Source: an uncultured Muribaculaceae bacterium
GTDB taxonomy: Bacteria > Bacteroidota > Bacteroidia > Bacteroidales > Muribaculaceae
Reading direction: 5' to 3'
Length of the DNA: 52,224 nt
Assembly: GCA_944321715.1 (NCBI GenBank)
Contig: CALUMJ010000012.1
Span: 1 to 52,224, forward strand
Made by a program: the position numbers and the translations under genes. This document shows, one piece after another, positions 44,001-52,157 of this stretch. Numbering within the stretch: position 1 is the first letter of the stretch; the number at the start of each line of letters is the position of its first letter. The notes beneath the pieces were generated by a model. That model was not told the origin of the DNA. It was given only the letters and a program-made list of their open reading frames with translations, and made no database searches.

Positions 44001-44692
44001 AAGTGGGCGACTTGAGCCAACACGCTGCCGACATAAAGGCAACCATAAATGAAATAAACCGCGATTTCAGGGAAAACAACTTTGCTGGAGTTATCAAGGA
44101 AATTGAACTTCGTGCCGTGGAAAGCAGCGACAGGCTGATGCAGCAGTTGCTGAACATAAAAAAGTTTGACGAAGAGTATGGATTTGACATCGGAAACCTT
44201 AACCTGTTCTCGACCGAAGACACATTAAACCGCACAAACGAACGGGCTGTAAAATTGCTGATGAGCCTCATTGACATGATGGATATTGAGCAAAAACGTG
44301 ATAAAATCACACTCGCCGACACATTCAAGCTCGAATTTAAAGTCAAGGAAAACGACAACGATACCAACTGGGTGGAGAAACTGTCGAATGTGGGGTCGGA
44401 CGGAACAGATATCCTTGTGAAATCAATGGTGAACATAATGCTAATCAACGTGTTCAAGCGTAAAATATCCAGGCATTTCGGCGATTTCAAACTGCACTGC
44501 ATGATGGACGAAATAGGGAAACTACATCCCGACAATGTCGAAGGTATATTGAAGTTTGCCAACGTGCGTAACATTTTCCTCATAAACAGCTCGCCCACTA
44601 CATATAACGCCCAAGTGTATAAATACACATACTTGCTTAGCAAAGACGAGAAGAGCAACACCATAATAAAAACATTATTAACCATGAGATGA
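41036..44692 (+). CDS. jetC: JetC-like SMC/MukB-type ATPase
   Basis: A 1218-aa ATPase with split SMC architecture. Walker A is GTQGVGKST at 30-38. A long coiled coil runs from about 270 to 900, broken near 540-600 where the hinge would lie (WLDENLDGWKDTIGKVVGDD). A signature-like SNVGSDGTDILVKSM is near 1117-1131, and the Walker B CMMDEIGKLHPDN is near 1155-1167. The second Asp/Glu pair needed for hydrolysis is present. In Wadjet, the JetABC motor extrudes DNA loops and senses small circular DNA. Start chosen by the strong Shine-Dalgarno. Its stop overlaps the next start by 4 bp. Confidence 0.82.
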   Translation: MRYLNKIIFINSAHIPYTEIRLDGNVHFIGTQGVGKSTLLRSILFFYNVDKSKLGIRTQDKQKSYDEFYFPYPNSYIIYEVCRENGKFFVMTFASNGRVAFRIVDCPYEKRFFVDEDNNARYEWGRISEQIGTKVFRSNIIRGYEEFRDIIYGNLQNVAKELRRFNLMESPRYQNVPRTIQNIFLNQSLESRVIKDTIIDSMDFANDSIDLNFYREHVKYFRQQYEDIWKWYKRDKNGRVKVKSDAENVISKYSLYELTKRAVKELCAKLNFAIVRDTERLPMLSEHINTKNMELSRQRRLLDEEETKHNKERDTLKGKEAVLTDFLKQVKTKMQHYSEIGIDGIIEKISNEKGLHIRKDYLTQQEDALTSKNNSVKSRYDAMIQSLDNSLAEYRLQAERRINEIERQLTGEIARIQAEQASKQNEANQAYQQKIDDLQESIDAATQEKTSLKLQEQKAQHSNPFEQEMGSLSAQIRELEERKHSLAFEIEQKQHNITNIENETAAKRKEFENACEKDLLEIKHKHAEIRHEIDGLKELLSRQEGSFIEWLDENLDGWKDTIGKVVGDDILYSTSLHPQKIGSTSSLYGIGIELQNITKTINTPDEIRSRINILEQEMSALDKKATDRQRRLENDIKELERLPSMKLKTLRIDKINLETELRQIPVRIDRCNKTLAEYQTRLNEWRERELNSIRTQIAKTEEQIDKLKSSKRQTLDQKRKDAENLSKAFNNRKKEIETSAKQKIEQINADVKQQETSVADGKRELEAQMTAELKGLGVDVDKLAEIRAELQQIANKLAYIENHRADYYSWLNDKKDYFDLELSKKEERKQLLQSLNELQHKFDLRKQKLMDAIRLLSEEIESLKNEKAKIDEAIKRTNTFIANPTCPHNIAEAGTKETQEPLSEILDSLRDNIGSQQQRMEEFKKAVTVFKSNFSPQNTFHFRTEFNTEEDYTEFASELNEFMSNTKIEEYRKRTSSQYASIIKRIAREVGDLSQHAADIKATINEINRDFRENNFAGVIKEIELRAVESSDRLMQQLLNIKKFDEEYGFDIGNLNLFSTEDTLNRTNERAVKLLMSLIDMMDIEQKRDKITLADTFKLEFKVKENDNDTNWVEKLSNVGSDGTDILVKSMVNIMLINVFKRKISRHFGDFKLHCMMDEIGKLHPDNVEGILKFANVRNIFLINSSPTTYNAQVYKYTYLLSKDEKSNTIIKTLLTMR

Positions 44693-45549
44693 AAATAACT
44701 GAAGCACTTATTGCCAAATTTATCAGGCTGGCAAGAGGGGAGTCGCTGCCAGCCAGCAGTCTTAAAGGAGATTTTATAGAACAAATGCTTTCTGATGGAA
44801 TACTTGTAACAAGTGCCAAAGGTAGCAGGAAAAACATACGTGCGCAGTATGAACAATCGCTGAGGGATTACTTGGCTACGCATCTTGATATTAGAAACCT
44901 CGAAGCATATCATGCCATACTAAACAAAGAAAATGCAAGCAAGGCAGAACAAGTAAAAGCAACCGGCAATTCCAAAACAAGGCAACAACGCTCTTTCTGC
45001 GGCTTTCTAATTAACAGTTACGACCCGATACCAGCCACACTTGCAGGCAGAGAGATTGAGATTCTGCCCGAAGACGGGACATTCATGTTCATATACGACT
45101 TCAAGACATTCTCTATTCCCGATAATGTGGCGGTTGTGGGCGTAGAAAATGCCGAGAATTTTAGGTACATACGTGAGCAACGTTGGCTTTTTGAATCGTG
45201 TATTCCCAAAGGCGTAAAACTGCTTTTCGTTTCCCGATACCCCCAAAGTGGCGATTTACTGGAATGGTTATTGGCAATTCCTAATCAATACATACACTTT
45301 GGTGACCTCGACTTGGCCGGGGTTCATATATACTTGAGCGAATATTACAAGCACCTCGGCGACAGAGCGTCATTTTTGATACCCGAGGATTACGAGGCGA
45401 GAATTGCCATGGGTAGCCGGGAAAGATATGACGACCAATATGGCAAATTCCACAAAATGGAAATTCAAGATTCTCGGTTGATACCCCTTGTAGCTTGCAT
45501 CAACAAGTTACATAAAGGGTATGACCAAGAAGGTTTCATCATGGGATAA
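44689..45549 (+). CDS. jetD: JetD-like TOPRIM nuclease subunit
   Basis: A 286-aa protein matching JetD, the nuclease that cuts circular DNA once JetABC has gripped it. The N-terminal part (about 1-65) looks like a winged-helix DNA-binding region. The C-terminal TOPRIM domain has the acidic Glu153 in VVGVENAENF and the DxD pair Asp206/Asp208 in FGDLDLAG. The C-terminus YDQEGF has a Glu in the place expected for this family. It is shorter than many JetD proteins (about 390 aa). Its ATG overlaps the JetC-like stop by 4 bp. Confidence 0.8.
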   Translation: MKITEALIAKFIRLARGESLPASSLKGDFIEQMLSDGILVTSAKGSRKNIRAQYEQSLRDYLATHLDIRNLEAYHAILNKENASKAEQVKATGNSKTRQQRSFCGFLINSYDPIPATLAGREIEILPEDGTFMFIYDFKTFSIPDNVAVVGVENAENFRYIREQRWLFESCIPKGVKLLFVSRYPQSGDLLEWLLAIPNQYIHFGDLDLAGVHIYLSEYYKHLGDRASFLIPEDYEARIAMGSRERYDDQYGKFHKMEIQDSRLIPLVACINKLHKGYDQEGFIMG

Positions 45550-45592
45550 AACTGGAAATTTGCCACGCACAGGCAGCAGAAGTCCTTTGTCG

Positions 45593-46107
45593 TCAGTTTG
45601 TCTTCCGTTCCGTTTTTATTGTTTTCTTCCATGGCTTACAAACTGATACGACAACGACAAGCATCAGGCAGACTACCTGAATGATTCCCCAAAAGATGGT
45701 TTGCGAAATATTATCCCAATAGGCATCGGCATTGACCGCATAGTCTGCCAGTCTTTCGGGCGGATACACGTTCCCGTTCACGCAAGGCCCCATCAGGAAT
45801 GTTCCCGAAGCCATCATGAACAGCGTGAACACCCACTTCAATGCCACCCATCGGTGCTTGAAAAATCCCCAAGGAGTAAACAGGCTGTAAAGCAATCCCG
45901 TGACCACACATCCGTTTGCACCCGGAATAATCAGGAAGTCGTCTATGATTTTCAGAGTCAGGGCATACATGTACATCTCATGCTCTCCCGACGGTGATAC
46001 CCACGTCAGCAATGCAGTCATTCCGATAGCCCTCCAGCCCAAAGGACAACGCACAGAAAGTGCAGCACCTTCAATGCTTTCACACATTTAGCATTCAATC
46101 TTATCAT
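45593..46107 (-). pseudogene. Frameshifted four-segment membrane protein gene
   Basis: The intact-looking frame (from 46087) encodes membrane segments and PWGFFKHRWVALKWVFTLF, but it lacks the usual first segment. In another frame, an ATG at 46107 gives MIRLNAKCVKALKVLHFLCV followed by VLWAGGLS, the expected N-terminus of this DUF2269-like family, and then stops. A one-base change near 46022-46030 would join the two into a protein of about 171 aa. It is therefore a probable recent frameshift, or a sequencing error. Function unknown. Confidence 0.65.
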
Positions 46108-46120
46108 ATCCTATTTTTTG

Positions 46121-46285
46121 TTAAGTTGTTATATTTCCAAATCTCCTATCCATACCTAGGTAATTCTCCAAAGAAAGTGCATATACGGTAACGTATTCCA
46201 CCCCAAGTTCCGTTATCGTCTTGAGCGTATCAAACACCACACGGCTTCCTATAAAGTGTCCATAATTTCTGTCCCCCTTTTTTCA
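46121..46285 (-). pseudogene. Fragment of isoprenyl transferase (UppS-like)
   Basis: On the minus strand an open stretch encodes GDRNYGHFIGSRVVFDTLKT and then ITELGVEYVTVYALSLENYL before a stop at 46121. These match the GHxxGxxxV and LGVxYLTVYAFSTENW segments of undecaprenyl diphosphate synthase. The catalytic N-terminus and the C-terminal half are missing, and a stop lies just upstream. It is a gene remnant, with the functional copy presumably elsewhere. Confidence 0.6.
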
Positions 46286-46309
46286 TAACTCTTCTTACCT
46301 CGAACCCAC

Positions 46310-46374
46310 GTATACATGGCACGTTACTTCCGCCGCCGCACCGGCTTCACTCCTAATGAATTCCGCAACCAATG
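46310..46374 (+). pseudogene. C-terminal fragment of an AraC-family regulator
   Basis: About 20 codons encode YMARYFRRRTGFTPNEFRNQ and a stop. This is the end of the second helix-turn-helix of AraC/XylS regulators. Nothing of the rest of the gene is left upstream. It lies 11 bp from the 3' end of mutS. Confidence 0.6.
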
Positions 46375-46385
46375 AGATACATTGC

Positions 46386-48998
46386 TCAATCCCGGCCGGT
46401 TATAATCTTCTTTATATCATTGAGTTTGTTAAGTGCCTGCATCGGCGTGAGATTGTCAATGTCAACGTGCAAAATTTCATCGCGCACCTGGCATAGCACT
46501 GGGTCGTCGAGCTGGAAGAACGAAAGTTGCATTCCGCCCGCAGCCGGAGCTTCGCATATATTCAACGGTTGCTTCTCGCCACGGTTGTTTTCTTCGAGTT
46601 GATGCAACACCTCGTTGGCACGTTCGACAATCGATGGCGGCATACCGGCAAGTTTTGCCACATGTATGCCGAAACTGTGTTCGCTACCACCGCGCACGAG
46701 TTTGCGCACAAATACCACTTTACCATCAATCTCTTTCACCGACACATTATAATTGGCTATGCGCTTATAGGTTTTCTCCATTTCGTTTAGCTCATGGTAA
46801 TGAGTGGCAAATAGTGTCTTTGGGTGCGCTTTCCCATTCTCGTGCAGATATTCCACGATTGACCATGCTATGGATATGCCATCGTAGGTGCTTGTGCCGC
46901 GCCCCAGCTCGTCAAACAATATCAGGCTACGTTCGCTTATGTTGTTAAGGATAGAAGCCGCTTCGGTCATTTCCACCATGAATGTCGATTCGCCAAGCGA
47001 GATATTGTCGCTCGCTCCGACACGGGTGAAAATCTTATCGACAATACCTATTTTTGCGGCATCGGCTGGAACAAAACACCCTATTTGCGCCATCAACACA
47101 ATCAGGGCAGTCTGCCGCAGCAAAGCCGACTTACCGGCCATGTTTGGCCCTGTTATCATGATTATTTGCTGGTCGTCGTTGTTTAACTTGATATTGTTCG
47201 ACACATATTTCTCGCCTATCGGCAACTGGCGTTCAATCACCGGATGCCGCCCCTCGGTGATGTCGATGTCGAGCGAATCGTCAAGCACAGGACGCACATA
47301 ACGGTTGTCGGCGGCAGCCTGGGTAAAGGCGAGCAGACAATCAAGCCGTGCAATCAGGTTGGAATCGACCTGTATGGCAGGGATATAATCGGCAACGGCA
47401 GTCACAATCTCGTTGAACAGCCGCATCTCGATTGATATGATTTTCTCTTCGGCTCCAAGGATTTTTTCCTCGTATTCTTTCAATTCCTGCGTCACATATC
47501 GCTCGGCACTCACCAACGTCTGCTTGCGCACCCATTCGGGCGGCACTTTGCTCTTGTGCGTGTTGCGCACCTCTATGTAGTAGCCAAACACGTTGTTGTA
47601 GCTTATTTTCAAGCTCGGGATTCCCGTGCGCTCGCTCTCGGCCTGTTGCAGCTTCATCAGGTAGTCTTTGCTCGAATGCGATATTTCGCGCAACTCGTCA
47701 AGCTCGGCATTCACACCGGGGCATATCACGTTGCCTCGGTTTGCCATGTTGGAGGCATCGGGATTTATCTCACGCTCGATACGGTCGCGGACAATCTTGC
47801 ACGGGTTGAGTTGCTCTCCTATATGGCGCAATACTTCGTTGTCGGCATTCGTGCAAAGGTCTTTTACAGGTTCGATTGCCACTAAGGCATTTTTCAATTG
47901 CACGAGTTCGCGGGGCGTGATGCGCCCCACTGCCACTTTCGACACGAGCCGCTCGATGTCGCCTATCATTTCTAACTGCCGCTTGAGCGTGTCGCGGGCA
48001 GCCGTGTCGCGGAAGAAATATTCCACCACGTCTAAGCGGTTATTGATTTGCCGCACATCTTTCAACGGGAATATAATCCACCGCCGCAACATGCGGGCAC
48101 CCATCGGCGTGAGAGTGCCATCAATGACCGACAACAGGCTCTTGCCATCTTCACTCATCGAACATACAAGTTCGAGGTTGCGCACCGTGAATTTGTCTAA
48201 CCTGACGTATCGTTCCTCCTCGATGCGCGACAACATGGTGATGTGGCCTATGTGCGTGTGCTGCGTGATGTCGAGGTAGTGCAGCACTGCTCCCGAAGCC
48301 ACTATTGCATTGTGCATCGACTCGATGCCAAACCCTTTCAGGTTTTTCGTTTCAAAATGCTTCAGCAGCCTGTCGGTTGCAGCCTCCTCGGTGAAAATCC
48401 AGTCATCGAGGTCGAATGTGAGGTATTTTGCCGAGAATGTTTCGGCAAACCGCTTGCGGTTGCTGCGTTCCACAAGCACCTCCTTGGGCGAAAAATTACC
48501 GAGCAGCTTGTCGATATAGTCGGTAGCACCTTCGGCAGTTAGAAACTCGCCCGTACTCACGTCGAGGAACGCCACGCCACAAGTGCGCTTGCCGAAATGC
48601 ACGGCCGCAAGGAAGTTGTTTTCGCGGTTGTTGAGAATGTTGTCGTTGAACGATACCCCCGGCGTTACCAGTTCGGTAATGCCACGTTTCACCAACTTAC
48701 GGGTTAGTTTAGGGTCTTCCAATTGCTCGCAAATGGCCACTCGCTTGCCAGCACGCACCAACTTAGGCAAATATGTGTCCAATGCATGGTGTGGGAAACC
48801 GGCAAGCTCCACATATTGTGCCGAACCATTGGCGCGGCGGGTGAGCGTGATACCGAGTATTTCAGAACTGGCTATCGCATCCTCCGAGAATGTTTCATAA
48901 AAGTCGCCCACACGAAACAACAGGATTGCATCGGGATGCTTCTTCTTCATCTCGAAATATTGTTTCATGAGCGGTGTCTCGACTACCTCCTTTGCCAC
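46386..48998 (-). CDS. mutS: DNA mismatch repair protein MutS
   Basis: An 870-aa mismatch-recognition ATPase. The mismatch-reading Phe-x-Glu is in GDFYETF (Phe33, Glu35). The ATPase has Walker [10 protein letters not shown] (near 615), [13 protein letters not shown] (near 695) and the C-terminal dimer helix. The start is a GTG at 48998; an in-frame stop lies two codons upstream, and the next ATG would remove the conserved ETPLMKQY N-terminus. The minus-strand TAATTTTG at 49032-49025 probably forms its -7 element. Confidence 0.95.
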   Translation of the reverse strand: MAKEVVETPLMKQYFEMKKKHPDAILLFRVGDFYETFSEDAIASSEILGITLTRRANGSAQYVELAGFPHHALDTYLPKLVRAGKRVAICEQLEDPKLTRKLVKRGITELVTPGVSFNDNILNNRENNFLAAVHFGKRTCGVAFLDVSTGEFLTAEGATDYIDKLLGNFSPKEVLVERSNRKRFAETFSAKYLTFDLDDWIFTEEAATDRLLKHFETKNLKGFGIESMHNAIVASGAVLHYLDITQHTHIGHITMLSRIEEERYVRLDKFTVRNLELVCSMSEDGKSLLSVIDGTLTPMGARMLRRWIIFPLKDVRQINNRLDVVEYFFRDTAARDTLKRQLEMIGDIERLVSKVAVGRITPRELVQLKNALVAIEPVKDLCTNADNEVLRHIGEQLNPCKIVRDRIEREINPDASNMANRGNVICPGVNAELDELREISHSSKDYLMKLQQAESERTGIPSLKISYNNVFGYYIEVRNTHKSKVPPEWVRKQTLVSAERYVTQELKEYEEKILGAEEKIISIEMRLFNEIVTAVADYIPAIQVDSNLIARLDCLLAFTQAAADNRYVRPVLDDSLDIDITEGRHPVIERQLPIGEKYVSNNIKLNNDDQQIIMITGPNMAGKSALLRQTALIVLMAQIGCFVPADAAKIGIVDKIFTRVGASDNISLGESTFMVEMTEAASILNNISERSLILFDELGRGTSTYDGISIAWSIVEYLHENGKAHPKTLFATHYHELNEMEKTYKRIANYNVSVKEIDGKVVFVRKLVRGGSEHSFGIHVAKLAGMPPSIVERANEVLHQLEENNRGEKQPLNICEAPAAGGMQLSFFQLDDPVLCQVRDEILHVDIDNLTPMQALNKLNDIKKIITGRD

Positions 48999-49184
48999 AA
49001 CCTATAACATTTTTTTCAGGAGTTCAAAATTACAAAATTTCGTCCAACCTGTAAGAAACTGTTTTGAATTTTTTGTTCAATGGTTCGGGTTGGATTTTCG
49101 ATGCGCCGGCAAAAAAACGTGAAGCTCTCGTGCTGCAAAAATTATGTAAAAATGAAAAATCAGTTTAACTAATTTCATAAAATC

Positions 49185-49215
49185 TTTGCAAGTACCGAAA
49201 TTGTGACTACCTTTA
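49185..49215 (+). promoter_or_regulatory. Promoter of fbp
   Basis: TTTG at 49185-49188, a 19-nt spacer and TACCTTTA at 49208-49215 (last base off consensus) lie about 25 bp before the fbp ATG. Confidence 0.6.
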
Positions 49216-49240
49216 TACTCGTCCAAGTTTTATAAGGATA

Positions 49241-51262
49241 ATGGATGACAATAGTTACACACCCCAAAGCACCGATAATGACGTGCGATTCTTGCAGTTG
49301 CTTGCCCGCAATTTCCCAAATGCGGCCGTGGCCAGCACCGAAATCATAAACCTTGAGGCAATACTGAACCTGCCTAAGGGTACCGAACATTTCCTTGCCG
49401 ACCTTCATGGCGAGTATGAAGCGTTCCAGCACGTGTTGCGCAACGCCTCGGGCAACATCAAACGCAAGGTGCGGGAAATATTCGGCGAAACTCTCACGCA
49501 GCGCGAGCAAAAAGAATTGTGTACGCTCATATACTATCCCGAGCAAAAACTTGAACTGGTAAAACAAGAAATCACCGAGGACATCGACGACTGGTATTTT
49601 ATCACCATCAACCGGCTGGTAATGGTGTGCCGCAATGTATCGTCGAAATACACCCGCTCAAAGGTGCGCAAGGCCATGCCATCAGACTTCGCCTATATCT
49701 TGCAGGAATTGCTGCACGAAAGCACCGTTGACCCAAACAAGCAAGCCTACGTGGACGTGATTGTGCGGACAATTATTTCCACTCGCATGACCGACAAATT
49801 CATAATCGCGCTGTGCAACCTTGTACAGCGGCTTGCCATTGACTCGTTGCACATCCTGGGCGATGTTTTCGACCGTGGCCCATATCCCGACCGAATCATG
49901 GAACTGCTGTGCCGCTACCATAATTGCGACATTCAATGGGGCAACCACGACATACTGTGGATGGGCGCCGCTGCCGGCAACAAAGGCTGCATCGCCAACG
50001 TGGTAAGGCTTGCCCTGAGATATGACAACCAATCGGTACTCGAAGACGGGTATGGCATCAACCTGCTGCCGCTTGCGACGCTTGCCATAGAAACATACGG
50101 CAACGACGAATGTGCCATGTTCATGCCCAAGGAAAACGAGGGCCGCAATTATAGCTCCAAGTCTATACGCCTTGCCGCACAAATGCACAAGGCCATTGCC
50201 ATTATCCAATTCAAGACCGAGGGCGAAATCATAATGCGCCGCCCCGACTTCCAGATGGACGACCGCTTGCTGCTCCAAGGCATCGATACCAATCGCGGCA
50301 TAATCGCCATCGACGGCAAGGAATATGAACTAACCGACACAAATTTCCCTACCATAGACCCTGCCGACCCTTACAAACTGACAGCCGAGGAGCAAGATGT
50401 CATCGACAAGCTGCACAATTCATTCCTGCACAGCGAAAAATTACAGAAGCACGTCAATTGGCTGTTCCGAAACGGCTGTATTTTCACCATTACCAACAGC
50501 AACTTGCTGTTTCATGCATCTGTGCCGCTCAACGAAGACGGCTCGCTGAAAGAGGTGGAAATCCGTGGGAAAAAATACAGCGGCAAAGACTTGCTCAACC
50601 AAGTGGGAAACCTCATGCGCGAAGCTTATTTCGGTTGTGACGACCCCGAAGAACAAGCATTTGCCCTCGATTATATATGGTACTTGTGGTGCGGCAAAAA
50701 TTCTCCAGCATTCGACAAGGACAAAATGGCAACTTTTGAACGCTACTTCATAAAAGACAAAGAAGCACACCGTGAGGTGAAAGGCTGGTATTACCAGTTG
50801 CGAAACGACGAAGCCGTGTGTGACCATATTCTCGACGCTTTCGGCGTGGAAGGCCAGCACCGCCACATAATCAACGGACACGTGCCAGTACGCACAAAAA
50901 TGGGTGAGCAACCCATACGGGCAAATGGCAAACTGATGGTAATCGACGGCGGATTCTCAAAGGCTTACTGGTCGGAAACTGGTATTGCCGGCTACACGCT
51001 TGTGTTTCATTCACGCGGTTTCCAATTGGTGCAACACGAGCCATTCACATCAATCGAAGAAGCAGTAAAAGAAGGGAAAGATATAAAATCAACTACACAA
51101 ATCGTGGAAATGAGCAGTCAGCGAATGCTTGTACGCGACACCGACAAGGGCAACGAGCTAAGGACACAAATAGCCGACCTTAAAGACTTGCTGCACGCAT
51201 TCCACACAGGCCTTATAAAAGAACAAGATTCAAGCATGAGCCAAATACGACTCAAGCAATAA
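49241..51262 (+). CDS. fbp: Fructose-1,6-bisphosphatase class III
   Basis: Gluconeogenic enzyme that hydrolyses fructose-1,6-bisphosphate to fructose-6-phosphate. The 673-aa length is typical of class III, which is found in Firmicutes and Bacteroidetes. It has a metallophosphatase core: DLHGEYEAF (54-62), LGDVFDRGPYPD (near 205-216), WGNHDILWMG (near 232-241) and INGHVPVRT (near 545). It works opposite to phosphofructokinase, and upstream of the Pgi encoded at 10.8 kb. It is monocistronic with a strong terminator. Confidence 0.95.
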   Translation: MDDNSYTPQSTDNDVRFLQLLARNFPNAAVASTEIINLEAILNLPKGTEHFLADLHGEYEAFQHVLRNASGNIKRKVREIFGETLTQREQKELCTLIYYPEQKLELVKQEITEDIDDWYFITINRLVMVCRNVSSKYTRSKVRKAMPSDFAYILQELLHESTVDPNKQAYVDVIVRTIISTRMTDKFIIALCNLVQRLAIDSLHILGDVFDRGPYPDRIMELLCRYHNCDIQWGNHDILWMGAAAGNKGCIANVVRLALRYDNQSVLEDGYGINLLPLATLAIETYGNDECAMFMPKENEGRNYSSKSIRLAAQMHKAIAIIQFKTEGEIIMRRPDFQMDDRLLLQGIDTNRGIIAIDGKEYELTDTNFPTIDPADPYKLTAEEQDVIDKLHNSFLHSEKLQKHVNWLFRNGCIFTITNSNLLFHASVPLNEDGSLKEVEIRGKKYSGKDLLNQVGNLMREAYFGCDDPEEQAFALDYIWYLWCGKNSPAFDKDKMATFERYFIKDKEAHREVKGWYYQLRNDEAVCDHILDAFGVEGQHRHIINGHVPVRTKMGEQPIRANGKLMVIDGGFSKAYWSETGIAGYTLVFHSRGFQLVQHEPFTSIEEAVKEGKDIKSTTQIVEMSSQRMLVRDTDKGNELRTQIADLKDLLHAFHTGLIKEQDSSMSQIRLKQ

Positions 51263-51325
51263 ACAGAGGGTCGCTTTAACTCAATTAACCACCAACAAAA
51301 AACAAACCTAATAAAACCTTAATCC

Positions 51326-51363
51326 ACTATGGAGCCGCTACCGAGCAGCTCCATAGTTTTTTC
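51326..51363 (+). terminator. Terminator of fbp
   Basis: The perfect stem ACTATGGAGC (51326-51335) / GCTCCATAGT (51348-51357) is followed by TTTTTC. Confidence 0.8.
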
Positions 51364-51404
51364 TTATACTCATTAAAAAAATAAGCAATAGCCTGAAAAT
51401 AAAC

Positions 51405-51435
51405 TTTGATTAATATCACAAAAAACTTATATTTG
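51405..51435 (+). promoter_or_regulatory. Promoter of the small unknown protein gene
   Basis: A TTTG at 51405-51408, a 19-nt spacer and TATATTTG at 51428-51435 match the consensus fully. Confidence 0.7.
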
Positions 51436-51480
51436 CATATTCTGTAACATGAAACTGTGTATTATAAAGTCAAAAACAAT

Positions 51481-51849
51481 ATGGGTATTTTTAATTTATT
51501 CAGCAAAAAGAAGAAAAGTGAACAAAAAGGTATAACTGCTCCTCGATACAAGGGTAGATGGTACGGACTCATGTTTTGCCTCGGAGAAGAAAGTGGCAGG
51601 GACATGAGAGAAGCAACAAAAGATAAAGCGTCGGAAATATTAACAATGCTCAAAATCAGCAATGAATTCCCCGATGACTTCAAATATGTGAACAAACTAA
51701 TAGAACTTGAAAAAGCAAGAGAAGAACAATCAAAGCAATTAACCGATTCGCAACGCCAAGCCGAATACCTCATAGGTGCGGTAGAAGCAAAGAAAGTATA
51801 TCTTGAAGGGAGAAACTGGGAACGCCTATTGCAAGACCAAGAAATATAA
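51481..51849 (+). CDS. Small hypothetical protein
   Basis: A 122-aa protein with ATG at 51481 (MGIFNLFSKKKK). A GTG eight codons earlier is possible but sits close to the transcription start. The N-terminus is basic with an amphipathic MGIFNLF stretch that could touch the membrane. The middle has YGLMFCLGEESGRDMREATKD, and the C-terminal half is helical and charged (KLIELEKAREEQSKQLTDSQ). I do not recognise a family. It has its own consensus promoter, so it is likely a real gene. Confidence 0.6.
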   Translation: MGIFNLFSKKKKSEQKGITAPRYKGRWYGLMFCLGEESGRDMREATKDKASEILTMLKISNEFPDDFKYVNKLIELEKAREEQSKQLTDSQRQAEYLIGAVEAKKVYLEGRNWERLLQDQEI

Positions 51850-51919
51850 CTTTAACTAACCCTTAAAACAGATTACAATGTGGCCGAAACCTATTTGCCA
51901 CACTTAATTCTGAACCGTT

Positions 51920-52093
51920 GAGGGTGTATCAAAATTATAACCACATACATTTGTCGTAAAGCCGTGGCGTGCCACGGCTTTACTGCACATATTGTATTCA
52001 ATTACATAACAAGCACCTACAATGTGACAAAAACGAGCCGTAGCACGCCACGGCTCTACGATGTAACAAATATGCAATTTCGGAAACACCTTC
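51920..52093 (+). repeat. Palindromic MITE-like element, copy 5 (variant hairpins)
   Basis: The left end GGTGTATCAAAAT (51923-51935) matches the family; the right end (near 52075-52093, AACACCTTC) is eroded. The internal hairpins have a different sequence (AAGCCGTGGC/GCCACGGCTT and a second GAGCCGT ... CACGGCTC), but the core (TGCACATATTGTATTCAATT) matches copy 4 in the same orientation. Confidence 0.65.
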
Positions 52094-52157
52094 AACGACA
52101 GATTCAGATGCGACTTGGCCGGCAACAATGCCACACGCCGCGGCGGGGCACGGGAAG

